Assembly (NCBI GenBank): GCA_934589155.1
Contig: CAKTNP010000003.1
Span: forward strand, 1 to 64,000
DNA length: 64,000 bases
Reading direction: 5' to 3'
From: an uncultured Oscillospiraceae bacterium
GTDB taxonomy: Bacteria; Bacillota; Clostridia; Oscillospirales; Oscillospiraceae
Of the stretch, positions 24,511 to 32,175 are shown piece after piece. Made by a program: the position numbers and the translations under genes. Every line of letters starts with the position of its first letter. Positions within the stretch are counted from its first letter, which is position 1. The notes beneath the pieces were generated by a model. It saw only the letters and a list, made by a program, of their open reading frames with translations. It did not search any database and had not been told where the DNA came from.

Positions 24511-26049
24511 TTACATCAGGGGGGCGAATACGTGGAGGATCTCGCGGAACAGCCGGGTGAGAAGATTCTCCCGGCAGTTTTCGGGGTAGATCTCCTGGCA
24601 TTTTTCCAGGGTGGCCAGGAAGTCGTCCCGGACGGCTGTGACCGCCGGGGTGCCGTACAGGTACACGCCGCACTCAAAGTGCTGGTACAGGCTCCGGTAG
24701 TCCAGGTTACATGTGCCCACCGTGGCACTGGAGTTGTCGGAAACGAAGGTTTTGGCGTGCATGAAGCCGGGGGTGTACTCATAGATCCGGACCCCGGCGT
24801 CTAAAAGCTGCCGGTAATAGGTTCGGGTGGTCATGTGGACCAGGAACTTGTCCCACCGATGGGGTGTGATGATCCGCACATCCACGCCGCTTTTGGCGGC
24901 CAGAGACAGGCTGGACAGCATGGTGGCGTCCAGAATGAGATAGGGAGTGGTAATATACACATAATCCCTGGCGGTGTCCAGGATCTGGCGGTACACGTGC
25001 TCGCAGACGTTCTCCTGGTCCAGGGGGGTGTCGCCATAGGGCTGGACCATGCCCCGGCCCTTCACGGGGCAGGGAGCGTCCTGCCAGGGGTAGTAGGCGG
25101 CAAAATCCTCGTCTTTTCCCGTGACCATAGCCCACATTTCCTGGAACATGAGGGTCATGCTCCAGGCGGCTTCGCCGGTGATGAGGACGGCGGCGTCCTT
25201 CCAGTGGCCGAACCGGTCTACTGCGTTGATGTATTCGTCGGCCAGGTTCACCCCACCGGTGATGGCGCTTTTTCCGTCTACCACGCAGATCTTCCGGTGA
25301 TCCCGGTTGTTCTGAATAGAGCTGAGGAAAGCCCGGAAGGGATTGAACACCCGGCACCGAATGCCCTTGGCCTCCAGCTCCTGGGGATAGCCCGTAGGCA
25401 GCCGCAGAAGGCACCCGATGTCGTCATACAGGACCCGGACCTCCACGCCCTGAGCGGCTTTTTCCTCCAGGATCTTCAGGATGGAGCCCCACATTTTCCC
25501 GTTTTCCACAATGAAATATTCGAGGAAGATGTAGTGCTCCGCCTTTTGCAGCTCCCGGAGCATGGCCTGGAACTTGGCTTCACCGGAGGGGAGATATTCG
25601 GCGTCGGTGCCCGTGTACACGGGGAACCCGGCATAGCGCTGGAGATACCGCAGCTGGGCGGCCCGGGCGGGAACGCTGTGGCACAGCTCCTCCAGCCGGT
25701 CTCCGGGCAGCAGGTACAGGGGCTTGGTCTCTCGGGAGATGGTCTCTGCCCGCTGGCGGTCACGCTTGGGCCGGTTCCATACCGTAAGCAGCAGGTAGAA
25801 CAGTCCGCCGAACACCGGGAACATGAGGATCAAAAAAACCCAGGACAGCTTAAAGGCGTCCTTTTCCCGCTTGGACATGATGGATAGGCACACAAGGAAA
25901 CTGACGAGCCGCAGCACGGCGGATACCGTCCGGGAGTTTTGATCCCCCCGGAGAGTCAGGTATAGCAGAAGTCCGATTTGCAGGAGCAGCACCAGGCAGA
26001 TCAGGGCCCGCCGCCACAGCAGGGAGCGAAACCATTTTTTGTTGTCCAC
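24511..26049 (-). CDS. cls: Cardiolipin synthase
   Basis: 512 residues. Two N-terminal transmembrane segments (about 12-30 and 38-75), then two phospholipase D (HKD) motifs, HRKICVVDGKSAITGG at about 245 and HAKTFVSDNSSATVGT at about 425. It condenses phosphatidylglycerol into cardiolipin at the inner side of the membrane. First gene of the five-gene operon running to 22.4 kb. Upstream lies the 688-bp repeat region. Confidence 0.95.
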   Translation of the reverse strand: MDNKKWFRSLLWRRALICLVLLLQIGLLLYLTLRGDQNSRTVSAVLRLVSFLVCLSIMSKREKDAFKLSWVFLILMFPVFGGLFYLLLTVWNRPKRDRQRAETISRETKPLYLLPGDRLEELCHSVPARAAQLRYLQRYAGFPVYTGTDAEYLPSGEAKFQAMLRELQKAEHYIFLEYFIVENGKMWGSILKILEEKAAQGVEVRVLYDDIGCLLRLPTGYPQELEAKGIRCRVFNPFRAFLSSIQNNRDHRKICVVDGKSAITGGVNLADEYINAVDRFGHWKDAAVLITGEAAWSMTLMFQEMWAMVTGKDEDFAAYYPWQDAPCPVKGRGMVQPYGDTPLDQENVCEHVYRQILDTARDYVYITTPYLILDATMLSSLSLAAKSGVDVRIITPHRWDKFLVHMTTRTYYRQLLDAGVRIYEYTPGFMHAKTFVSDNSSATVGTCNLDYRSLYQHFECGVYLYGTPAVTAVRDDFLATLEKCQEIYPENCRENLLTRLFREILHVFAPLM

Positions 26050-26263
26050 AGGCGGGCCTCCTTTTCTTCAAACATATGCACCTATTCTAATATGAAACGG
26101 GAAAAGTTGCAAGGAGAATTTGGGGAAAGCGCGGGAAAAGGGAAAGGGAAGCGGCATATGCCGCTCTCCCACCCCCGGCCCGTTGGTCGGCACCTTGTTT
26201 TCCTCCGCTCCGTACTTGCAGGGCGGGCATATTTGTCGTGCTCACGATTCCCACATTTTTGTA

Positions 26264-26286
26264 GGGGGCGATGCCCACATCGCCCC
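26264..26286. repeat. GGGGCGAT-ATCGCCCC hairpin
   Basis: An 8-bp stem (26265-26272/26279-26286) with loop GCCCAC, flanked by GTA and, further out, TAC. Part of the repeat-filled gap 26050-26737, which has no supportable gene. Confidence 0.7.
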
Positions 26287-26314
26287 GCCGTACAGGCCTT
26301 CCGGTTTCCACCAG

Positions 26315-26483
26315 GGGAACGTGCCTCCGGCGGGTAACTTTCTGCTCGTGCAGAAAGTCACCAAAGACACGCCAGGGGGCGGAGCTTTTTACAAAGACGC
26401 CCCGCCCCCTGTACCCCCACCCTCCGAAGATTGGGTAGATGTCCTAACTTACCATTTGGGCGATTCTGTTTACGAAATCGCCC
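26315..26483 (+). repeat. Dispersed structured intergenic element, copy 2
   Basis: Matches copy 1 at 140 of 142 positions (26315-26456). It is followed by the same terminal hairpin (26458-26465/26476-26483) but with the loop reversed (CTGTTTACGA), meaning the whole hairpin is inverted relative to copy 1. Confidence 0.88.
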
Positions 26484-26528
26484 AAGAGCTGAGTCAGGTA
26501 ATCTCTCCGGGTTTAGGAGGGAGGGATT

Positions 26529-26626
26529 GTTAAGGGAGGGGGCGTCTTTGTAAAAAGCCCCTCCCTTAACCACGTCTTTCCCCCATTTCTGCGTGATCAG
26601 AAATGGGGCCGCCGGAGGCACGTTCC
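26529..26626 (-). repeat. Dispersed structured intergenic element, diverged copy 3
   Basis: Reading the minus strand from 26626: GGAACGTGCCTCCGGCGG, then hairpin 1 with an 11-bp stem (26581-26591/26598-26608), then hairpin 2 with a 12-bp stem (26530-26541/26558-26569) around the conserved loop CTTTTTACAAAGACGC. Stem sequences differ from copies 1 and 2 but remain fully paired. Confidence 0.82.
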
Positions 26627-26689
26627 TTTTAGAAAGGCCCAAGAAACTGCACTGCAGGCCGATTGGGCTTATATGCTTTGCCGCAAAAA

Positions 26690-26723
26690 CAAAAATGCAG
26701 CCCGGCGGGACCCGCCGGGCTGC
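26690..26723 (-). terminator. Terminator of guaB
   Basis: GCAGCCCGGCGGG (26697-26709) pairs with CCCGCCGGGCTGC (26711-26723); on the minus strand it is followed by a T-run. Confidence 0.9.
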
Positions 26724-26737
26724 GAATACTATAAAAT

Positions 26738-28243
26738 TTACTTCACCTGGGAGGTGGACCGGAGCTGCACGTCGTGGTAGCCGCCCTCCACAATGGAGGT
26801 GGCGGAGACCAGGGTCAGCTTGGCGTTCTCCTGCAGATCGGGAATGGTGGTGACGCCGCAGTTGCACATGGTGCTCTTGACCTTGTAGAGGCTGGCCTCC
26901 ACGTTGTCGTGGAGAGGACCGGCGTAGGTGACGTAGGAGTCCACGCCTTCCTCAAAGCTCAACTTGGTGGAACCGCCCAGGTCGTACCGCTGCCAGTTCC
27001 GGGCACGGTTGGAACCCTCGCCCCAGTACTCCTTCACATAGGCGCCGTTGACCATGAGCTTGTTGGTGGGGCTCTCGTCGAACCGGGCGAAATACCGGCC
27101 CAGCATCAGGAAGTCCGCACCCATGGCCAAAGCCAGGGTCATGTGATAGTCATGAACGATGCCGCCGTCGGAGCAGATGGGCACGTAAATGCCGGTGGTC
27201 TTGTAGTACTCGTCCCGGGCCGCGGCGACCTCAATGAGGGCCGTAGCCTGGCCCCGGCCGATGCCCTTGGTCTCCCGGGTGATGCAGATGGAGCCGCCGC
27301 CGATGCCGACCTTGATGAAGTCTGCTCCGGCCTCGGCCAGGAACATGAAGCCTTCCCGGTCCACCACGTTGCCGGCGCCCACCTTCACGCTGTCGCCGTA
27401 CTTTTCCCGGATCCAGGCGATGGTGTTCTTCTGCCAGCAGGAGTAGCCCTCGGAGGAGTCGATGCACAGCACGTCCACACCGGCCTCCACCAGAGCGGGC
27501 ACACGCTCCGCGTAGTCTCGGGTGTTGATACCGGCACCTACCAGATACCGCTTGTGGCTGTCCAGCAGCTCCTGGGGATTGCTCTTGTGGCTGGCGTAGT
27601 CCTTCCGGAAAACGAAGTACAGCAGATGGCCCTGGGCGTCCACAATGGGAAGGCTGTTGAGCTTATGCTCCCAGATGATATCGTTGGCGGCCTTCAGGGT
27701 GGTGTCCGCCGGGGCGGTGACGAGCTTTTCCAGGGGGGTCATGAAACCACTGACCTTGTCCGTGGGATCCATCCGGGAGACCCGGTAGTCCCGGCTGGTG
27801 ACGATGCCCAGGAGTTTACCGTTTGCGGTGCCGTCATCGGTAATGGCCACGGTGGAGAAGCCGTTCTTCTCCTTGAGGGCCAGCACGTCAGCCAGGGTGG
27901 CGTCGGGGGTCAGGTTGGAGGCGGAGATCACAAAGCCCGCCTTATGGTTTTTGACCTTGGCCACCATGGCGGCTTCGGACTCAATGGACTGGGAGCCGTA
28001 AATAAAGGAAATGCCGCCCTCCTTCGCCAGGGCAATGGCCATGGTGTCGTTGGAAACGGACTGCATGATGGCGGAGACCATGGGGATGTTCAGGGAGATC
28101 GCCGGCTCCTCGGCGCCCTTGCGATACTTGGTCAGGGGAGTTTTCAGCGAGACGTTGGCCGGAATGCACTCTTCCGAAGTGTAGCCGGGGATCAGCAGAT
28201 ACTCGCTGAAGGTATGGGACGGTTCACTGCAATAATGGGCCAT
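26738..28243 (-). CDS. guaB: IMP dehydrogenase (trichomonad-like type)
   Basis: 501 residues. It oxidises IMP to XMP, the committed step of guanine nucleotide synthesis. TIM barrel with a CBS-pair insertion (about 100-220), catalytic Cys320 in [12 protein letters not shown], and the Arg419-Tyr420 pair in ARNWQRY. The overall sequence (N-terminus [30 protein letters not shown], the segment FEEGVDSYV) resembles the Tritrichomonas foetus enzyme as I remember it, with catalytic residues offset by one, more than the usual Bacillus/E. coli type. Own promoter and terminator; no purine riboswitch seen. Confidence 0.95.
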   Translation of the reverse strand: MAHYCSEPSHTFSEYLLIPGYTSEECIPANVSLKTPLTKYRKGAEEPAISLNIPMVSAIMQSVSNDTMAIALAKEGGISFIYGSQSIESEAAMVAKVKNHKAGFVISASNLTPDATLADVLALKEKNGFSTVAITDDGTANGKLLGIVTSRDYRVSRMDPTDKVSGFMTPLEKLVTAPADTTLKAANDIIWEHKLNSLPIVDAQGHLLYFVFRKDYASHKSNPQELLDSHKRYLVGAGINTRDYAERVPALVEAGVDVLCIDSSEGYSCWQKNTIAWIREKYGDSVKVGAGNVVDREGFMFLAEAGADFIKVGIGGGSICITRETKGIGRGQATALIEVAAARDEYYKTTGIYVPICSDGGIVHDYHMTLALAMGADFLMLGRYFARFDESPTNKLMVNGAYVKEYWGEGSNRARNWQRYDLGGSTKLSFEEGVDSYVTYAGPLHDNVEASLYKVKSTMCNCGVTTIPDLQENAKLTLVSATSIVEGGYHDVQLRSTSQVK

Positions 28244-28296
28244 AGGAACGCAACCTCCGTAAAAAAATTAGTGATATATTTCGGGATGTGCCCGAT

Positions 28297-28325
28297 ATTA
28301 TACTCTTTTCGGCCTTTCCCGTCAA
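28297..28325 (-). promoter_or_regulatory. Promoter of guaB
   Basis: Minus-strand TTGACG, 17 bp, TATAAT; the -35 overlaps the end of yitT. Confidence 0.75.
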
Positions 28326-29212
28326 GGCTTTGCCTCCGGAATCTCATGCCTTTTTTTCACATGCTTAAAGTTTCCCACCACCTCGCTGACCCCTGCCAGA
28401 TAAGCGAAGGTGCCGGGATACCGGCGGATAATGGACTCCAGCTCCGGGACCTGGTTCCGGTTGATGACGCACAGCAGCACCTTGGTGTCTTTGCCGGAGT
28501 ACATGCCCCGGCCGTCCAGCACCGTGACGCCGTGGCCTAGCTTGTACAGGATCTCCTGGGACAGGGCCGCCGGGGCGTGGGTGATGATCTCGAATTTCAC
28601 GGCGGATTTACCGGTTTTGAGGACCCGGTCTCCCACGGCGCTGGTGAGATAGCAGTAGATGATGCACAGCAGCACCGGCTCGATCTTAAAGTGGTAGACA
28701 AAGTAGGAGGCGGCGGCCACCATGACGTTCAGTGAGAAAATGATCCACATCAGGTCCATTTCTGGCCGCCGTTTATGGATCAGGGCGGCAATAAAGTCCA
28801 TGCCGCCGGTGTTGGCGCCCCACCGGACCACGCAGGAATAGCAGAAGCCGTTGATGATGCCCGCAGCCAGGGGACCCAGGATGAGGCTGGTGCCGTTTTC
28901 GGTCTCATAGGCCAGATCCTTGAAAACGGAATACTTTCCGAATACCAGAAGCAACAGGGAGAAGGTGAACACATACAGCATGGAATACAGGGCCATCCGC
29001 CGGTCCACCTTTAAAAAGACCAGCAGGGCCAGAGGCACGTTGACGATCAGGCTGATATAGCCCACGTTCACGTGGAGCAGATACTGGATCATGGTGGCAA
29101 TTCCGTTCAGGCCCGCGGGGGCAAATTGGTTGGGGAACACAAACATCTCGTAGTTCACGGCGGCCAACAGGGCCACGCCCATGATCCCGAGACAGCGCAG
29201 TATTTTTTTCAT
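28322..29212 (-). CDS. YitT-family membrane protein (DUF161/DUF2179)
   Basis: 296 residues. Five or six transmembrane segments in the first two thirds, including the family pattern GANTGGMDFIA, then a soluble C-terminal domain (about 205-285) with GRGMYSGKDTKVLLCVINR, the DUF2179 hallmark. The function of the family is not settled. It ends 79 bp before guaB and lies upstream of it on the same strand, but guaB has its own promoter. Confidence 0.9.
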   Translation of the reverse strand: MKKILRCLGIMGVALLAAVNYEMFVFPNQFAPAGLNGIATMIQYLLHVNVGYISLIVNVPLALLVFLKVDRRMALYSMLYVFTFSLLLLVFGKYSVFKDLAYETENGTSLILGPLAAGIINGFCYSCVVRWGANTGGMDFIAALIHKRRPEMDLMWIIFSLNVMVAAASYFVYHFKIEPVLLCIIYCYLTSAVGDRVLKTGKSAVKFEIITHAPAALSQEILYKLGHGVTVLDGRGMYSGKDTKVLLCVINRNQVPELESIIRRYPGTFAYLAGVSEVVGNFKHVKKRHEIPEAKP

Positions 29213-29244
29213 GGAGATCCTCCGGGAAATGACATTCTTTTACC

Positions 29245-29273
29245 ATGTTAGTATATTCCGTGGAGTCCGTCAA
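29245..29273 (-). promoter_or_regulatory. Candidate promoter of the yitT-family gene
   Basis: Minus-strand TTGACG, 17 bp, TAACAT. Confidence 0.45.
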
Positions 29274-29323
29274 CCCCCTTTGAGGACCCTCCTCCGGAAA
29301 TTCTCCGGAATTTTCGGGGCGCA

Positions 29324-29352
29324 TTGACAAGATCCTAAATTTGTGAGAAAAT
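29324..29352 (+). promoter_or_regulatory. Candidate promoter of aspS
   Basis: A perfect TTGACA at 29324-29329; the -10 17 bp on is a weak GAAAAT. Confidence 0.4.
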
Positions 29353-29402
29353 ACGAAAAGAATTTTATCCCCGAAAAAGACCTGAAAGAGAGGCTTTTAT
29401 CT

Positions 29403-31181
29403 ATGTTTCAATCCAGAACCCATACCTGCGGCCAGCTGCGGCTGGCCGATGCCGGAAAGACCGTCACCTTAGTCGGGTGGATGGAAAACGTCCGGGAGGT
29501 TGGCAGTAATTTTGCCTTTGTGGTGCTCCGGGACTTCTACGGCACCACCCAGGTGGTCATTGAATCCGAGGACATGATGTCCGTGGTGAAGCCCCTGAAT
29601 AAGGAGTCCACCATTTCCGTTACCGGCCTGGTCCGGGAGCGGGAGAGCAAGAACCCCAAGCTCCCCACCGGCGAGATAGAGGTAGTCCCCACGGAGATTA
29701 AGGTTTTGGGCCGCTGCCGGTACAGCGAGCTGCCCTTTGAGATCAACCGCAGCCGGGAGGCCGACGAGACCCAGCGGCTGAAGTACCGGTATCTTGATCT
29801 GCGGAACCCTGCCGTGAAGAGTAACATCATCCTCCGGTGCAATGTGGTCTCCGCCCTGCGGCAGGCCATGACGGATCACGGCTTCCTGGAAATCACCACC
29901 CCCATCCTGACGGCTTCCTCTCCCGAGGGCGCCCGGGATTACCTGGTGCCAGCCCGGAAGCACCCCGGCAAGTTCTATGCCCTGCCCCAGGCCCCCCAGC
30001 AGTTCAAGCAGCTGCTGATGACCGCAGGCTTCGACCGCTATTTCCAGATCGCTCCCTGCTTCCGGGATGAGGACGCCCGGGGCGACCGGTCTCCCGGCGA
30101 GTTCTACCAGTTGGATATGGAGATGGCCTTCGCCACCCAGGAGGATGTGTTCGCCGTGCTGGAGGACGTGCTGCCTCCCATCTTCGCCAAATACGGTACC
30201 TATAATATCGCCTCCACCGCCCCCTTCAAGCGGATCCCCTACCGCCAGGCCATGGAGGAGTACGGCTCCGACAAGCCGGACCTGCGGATCGACCTGAAGG
30301 TCCGAGACGTGACGGCGCTGCTGTCCGGCATCGGCTTCGGCCCCTTTGCGGGGAACGTGGTCAAGGCCGTGGCCGTGTCTGACTGCACCCTGGCCCGGAA
30401 GGCCGTGGACAAGCTCTGCGCCGAGGTGGAGGTCCAGGCGGGCCAGAAGCCCTATTGGTTCAAGATGGACGAGACCGGCGCCATTGCCGGCGGCATCGCC
30501 AAGTTCGTCAACGCCGACCCCGCCGTAGTGGAGAAGGTGAAGGAGACCCTGAACCTCAAGCCCAACACCCTGGTGTTCCTGTCCTGCGGTAAGCTGGGGG
30601 AGGCCCAGAAAACCGCCGGTGTTATGCGGAAGCTCCTGGGCGCCGCCTGCCCCGGCCACATGGACAAGGAGCGCTATGAGTTCTGCTGGATCGTGGACTT
30701 CCCCATGTATGAGATCGGTGAGGAGTCCGGGGAGCTGGAGTTCTGCCACAACCCCTTCTCCATGCCCTCCGGCGGTCTGGAGGTCCTTCTGAAGGCCGAG
30801 CGGGGAGAGATCGATCCCTTGACCATCACCGCCGACCAGTACGACCTGGTGTGCAACGGCGTGGAGCTGTCCTCCGGCGCCGTCCGGAACCATGATCCCG
30901 AGATCATGGTCAAGGCTTTCGAGATGGTCCGGCTGGGAGAGGAGGACGTGAAGTCCCGGTTCCCCGCCATGTACAACGCCTTCTGCTACGGTGCGCCCCC
31001 CCATGCGGGCATCGCTCCCGGCGTGGACCGGATGGTGATGCTGCTCTCCGGCGAGGAGTCCATCCGGGAGGTCATCGCCTTCCCCATGAACAAGAACGCC
31101 CAGGATATTATGATGGGCGCCCCTTCCGCCGTGGAGCAGAAGCAGCTGGACGAGCTGCATATCAAGCTCAACCTGGACTAA
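29403..31181 (+). CDS. aspS: Aspartate-tRNA ligase
   Basis: 592 residues, the bacterial length with the GAD insertion (about 295-400). N-terminal OB-fold anticodon domain (VTLVGWMENVREVG), class II motif 2 in FRDEDARGDRSPGEFYQLDM and motif 3 in GIAPGVDRMVMLL. The motif 2 neighbourhood (SPGEFYQLDMEM) differs from the common RADRQPEFTQID form. The start at 29403 with AGAGG upstream gives the normal N-terminus; an in-frame ORF from 29343 would add 20 residues. It is not possible to tell from sequence alone whether it also charges tRNA-Asn. Confidence 0.96.
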   Translation: MFQSRTHTCGQLRLADAGKTVTLVGWMENVREVGSNFAFVVLRDFYGTTQVVIESEDMMSVVKPLNKESTISVTGLVRERESKNPKLPTGEIEVVPTEIKVLGRCRYSELPFEINRSREADETQRLKYRYLDLRNPAVKSNIILRCNVVSALRQAMTDHGFLEITTPILTASSPEGARDYLVPARKHPGKFYALPQAPQQFKQLLMTAGFDRYFQIAPCFRDEDARGDRSPGEFYQLDMEMAFATQEDVFAVLEDVLPPIFAKYGTYNIASTAPFKRIPYRQAMEEYGSDKPDLRIDLKVRDVTALLSGIGFGPFAGNVVKAVAVSDCTLARKAVDKLCAEVEVQAGQKPYWFKMDETGAIAGGIAKFVNADPAVVEKVKETLNLKPNTLVFLSCGKLGEAQKTAGVMRKLLGAACPGHMDKERYEFCWIVDFPMYEIGEESGELEFCHNPFSMPSGGLEVLLKAERGEIDPLTITADQYDLVCNGVELSSGAVRNHDPEIMVKAFEMVRLGEEDVKSRFPAMYNAFCYGAPPHAGIAPGVDRMVMLLSGEESIREVIAFPMNKNAQDIMMGAPSAVEQKQLDELHIKLNLD

Positions 31182-31188
31182 ATACCAG

Positions 31189-31215
31189 AGGCCCGGCCCT
31201 ATGGCCGGGCCTTTC
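31189..31215 (+). terminator. Terminator of aspS
   Basis: AGGCCCGGCC and GGCCGGGCCT form a 10-bp stem with a CTAT loop, followed by a short TTTCTG run. Confidence 0.8.
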
Positions 31216-31220
31216 TGTAT

Positions 31221-31252
31221 CTTGCCCCCGGATTTTCGCACCTTGCCCCCGG
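31221..31252. promoter_or_regulatory. Direct repeat, probable LytTR binding site
   Basis: CTTGCCCCCGG at 31221-31231 and again at 31242-31252, a period of exactly 21 bp, ending six bases before the -35 of the LytTR operon. LytTR regulators bind pairs of direct repeats spaced about two helical turns apart. Confidence 0.6.
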
Positions 31253-31257
31253 GACCC

Positions 31258-31286
31258 TTGCGGGGACCCGGGGGCCATGCTATGAT
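31258..31286 (+). promoter_or_regulatory. Promoter of the LytTR-DUF3021-ABC operon
   Basis: TTGCGG, 17 bp, TATGAT, with the direct repeat just upstream. Confidence 0.6.
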
Positions 31287-31310
31287 GGCACCAAGCAAAG
31301 GAGGGAGCCT

Positions 31311-31751
31311 ATGAAACTCACCATTGAGCAGTCCGACGAACAAAGAGAGACGGAGATCCTGATCCGCTGCGGCGGGGCCATGGACGAGCGGCTGCGGCGG
31401 CTCATCCGCCAGATCCGCATGTACGCCTTCTCCCTGACGGGAAAGCGGGAGGGCCAGAGCTACGCCCTCAGCCCTGAGGAGATCTACTATATTGAAAGCG
31501 TGGAGGAAAAGACCTTCCTCTACACAGAGCATGAGATGTATGAATCCGACCTGCGGCTCTATGAGTTAGAAGAAAAGCTCCGGCACACGGACCTTATGCG
31601 GGTGTCCAAGTCCGTGATCCTCAATACGGGGCTGCTGCGGAGTGTCCGGCCTCTCCTTAACGGCAGGTTCGAGGCTACGCTGCAAAACGGGGAGCGGGTC
31701 CTCATCAGCCGCCACTATCTGGCGGCCTTCCGGGAAAGGTTTGGTGTGTGA
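31311..31751 (+). CDS. LytTR-family transcription regulator
   Basis: 146 residues. An N-terminal part of about 45 residues without a receiver domain, then a LytTR DNA-binding domain (about 46-146) with LSPEEIYYIESVEEKTFLY and the C-terminal GERVLISRHYLAAF. Such short regulators pair with a DUF3021 membrane protein, and in streptococcal LytTR regulatory systems the membrane partner holds the regulator inactive. AAAGGAGGG precedes the ATG. It probably controls this operon through the direct repeat at 31221-31252 (inference). Confidence 0.93.
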   Translation: MKLTIEQSDEQRETEILIRCGGAMDERLRRLIRQIRMYAFSLTGKREGQSYALSPEEIYYIESVEEKTFLYTEHEMYESDLRLYELEEKLRHTDLMRVSKSVILNTGLLRSVRPLLNGRFEATLQNGERVLISRHYLAAFRERFGV

Positions 31752-31752
31752 T

Positions 31753-32175
31753 ATGGAACGAAAGAAGAACTTTGTGGAGTTCCTTTTGACAGACTGTGTG
31801 TCCTTTACGGCGCTTTTGCTGATTTTGTCCCTTCTCAATGAGAAGGACATGCTGGCGGCCCGGCAGATCATCCAGTGCTTTGCCTGCACCTCCGCCGCGG
31901 CGGGGCTCATTGCCCTGACGGGCCTTCTGCGGATCGAGTCCTTCCTGCTGGGCCTGCTTGTAAACTGGCTGGACGTGACGGCGGTGGTGGCCCTGTGCGG
32001 CTGGCTGTTCCGGTGGTTCCCCTTTGAGTGGAGGATATTACTCCAGGTCTTCGGGATCCTGACGGCGGTGTTCGTCATTACCGCCGCCGTGATCGTGTTC
32101 CAGAACGAGATCTACGCCCGCCGTATCAACGAGCGGATCAGAAAGGGGAAGGGCCATGAAGATCTTGACGGTTGA
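31753..32175 (+). CDS. DUF3021-family membrane protein
   Basis: 140 residues, four transmembrane segments (about 12-30, 40-60, 68-88, 95-118) and a charged C-terminus (ARRINERIRKGKGHEDLDG). It starts 1 bp after the LytTR stop and overlaps the ABC ATPase start by 20 bp. The LytTR-DUF3021 pair is widespread in Firmicutes; the DUF3021 protein is probably a membrane-bound inhibitor or sensor for the regulator. Confidence 0.88.
   Translation: MERKKNFVEFLLTDCVSFTALLLILSLLNEKDMLAARQIIQCFACTSAAAGLIALTGLLRIESFLLGLLVNWLDVTAVVALCGWLFRWFPFEWRILLQVFGILTAVFVITAAVIVFQNEIYARRINERIRKGKGHEDLDG

Noticed and set aside
20517..26049. Genomic island or prophage around the methyltransferase
   Set aside because: No integrase, transposase, tRNA boundary or phage gene is present, and codon use and GC match the neighbours; only the repeats suggest past movement.
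28244..28296. Purine riboswitch upstream of guaB
   Set aside because: The leader between the promoter and the start codon is only about 50 nt and lacks the conserved junction sequences.
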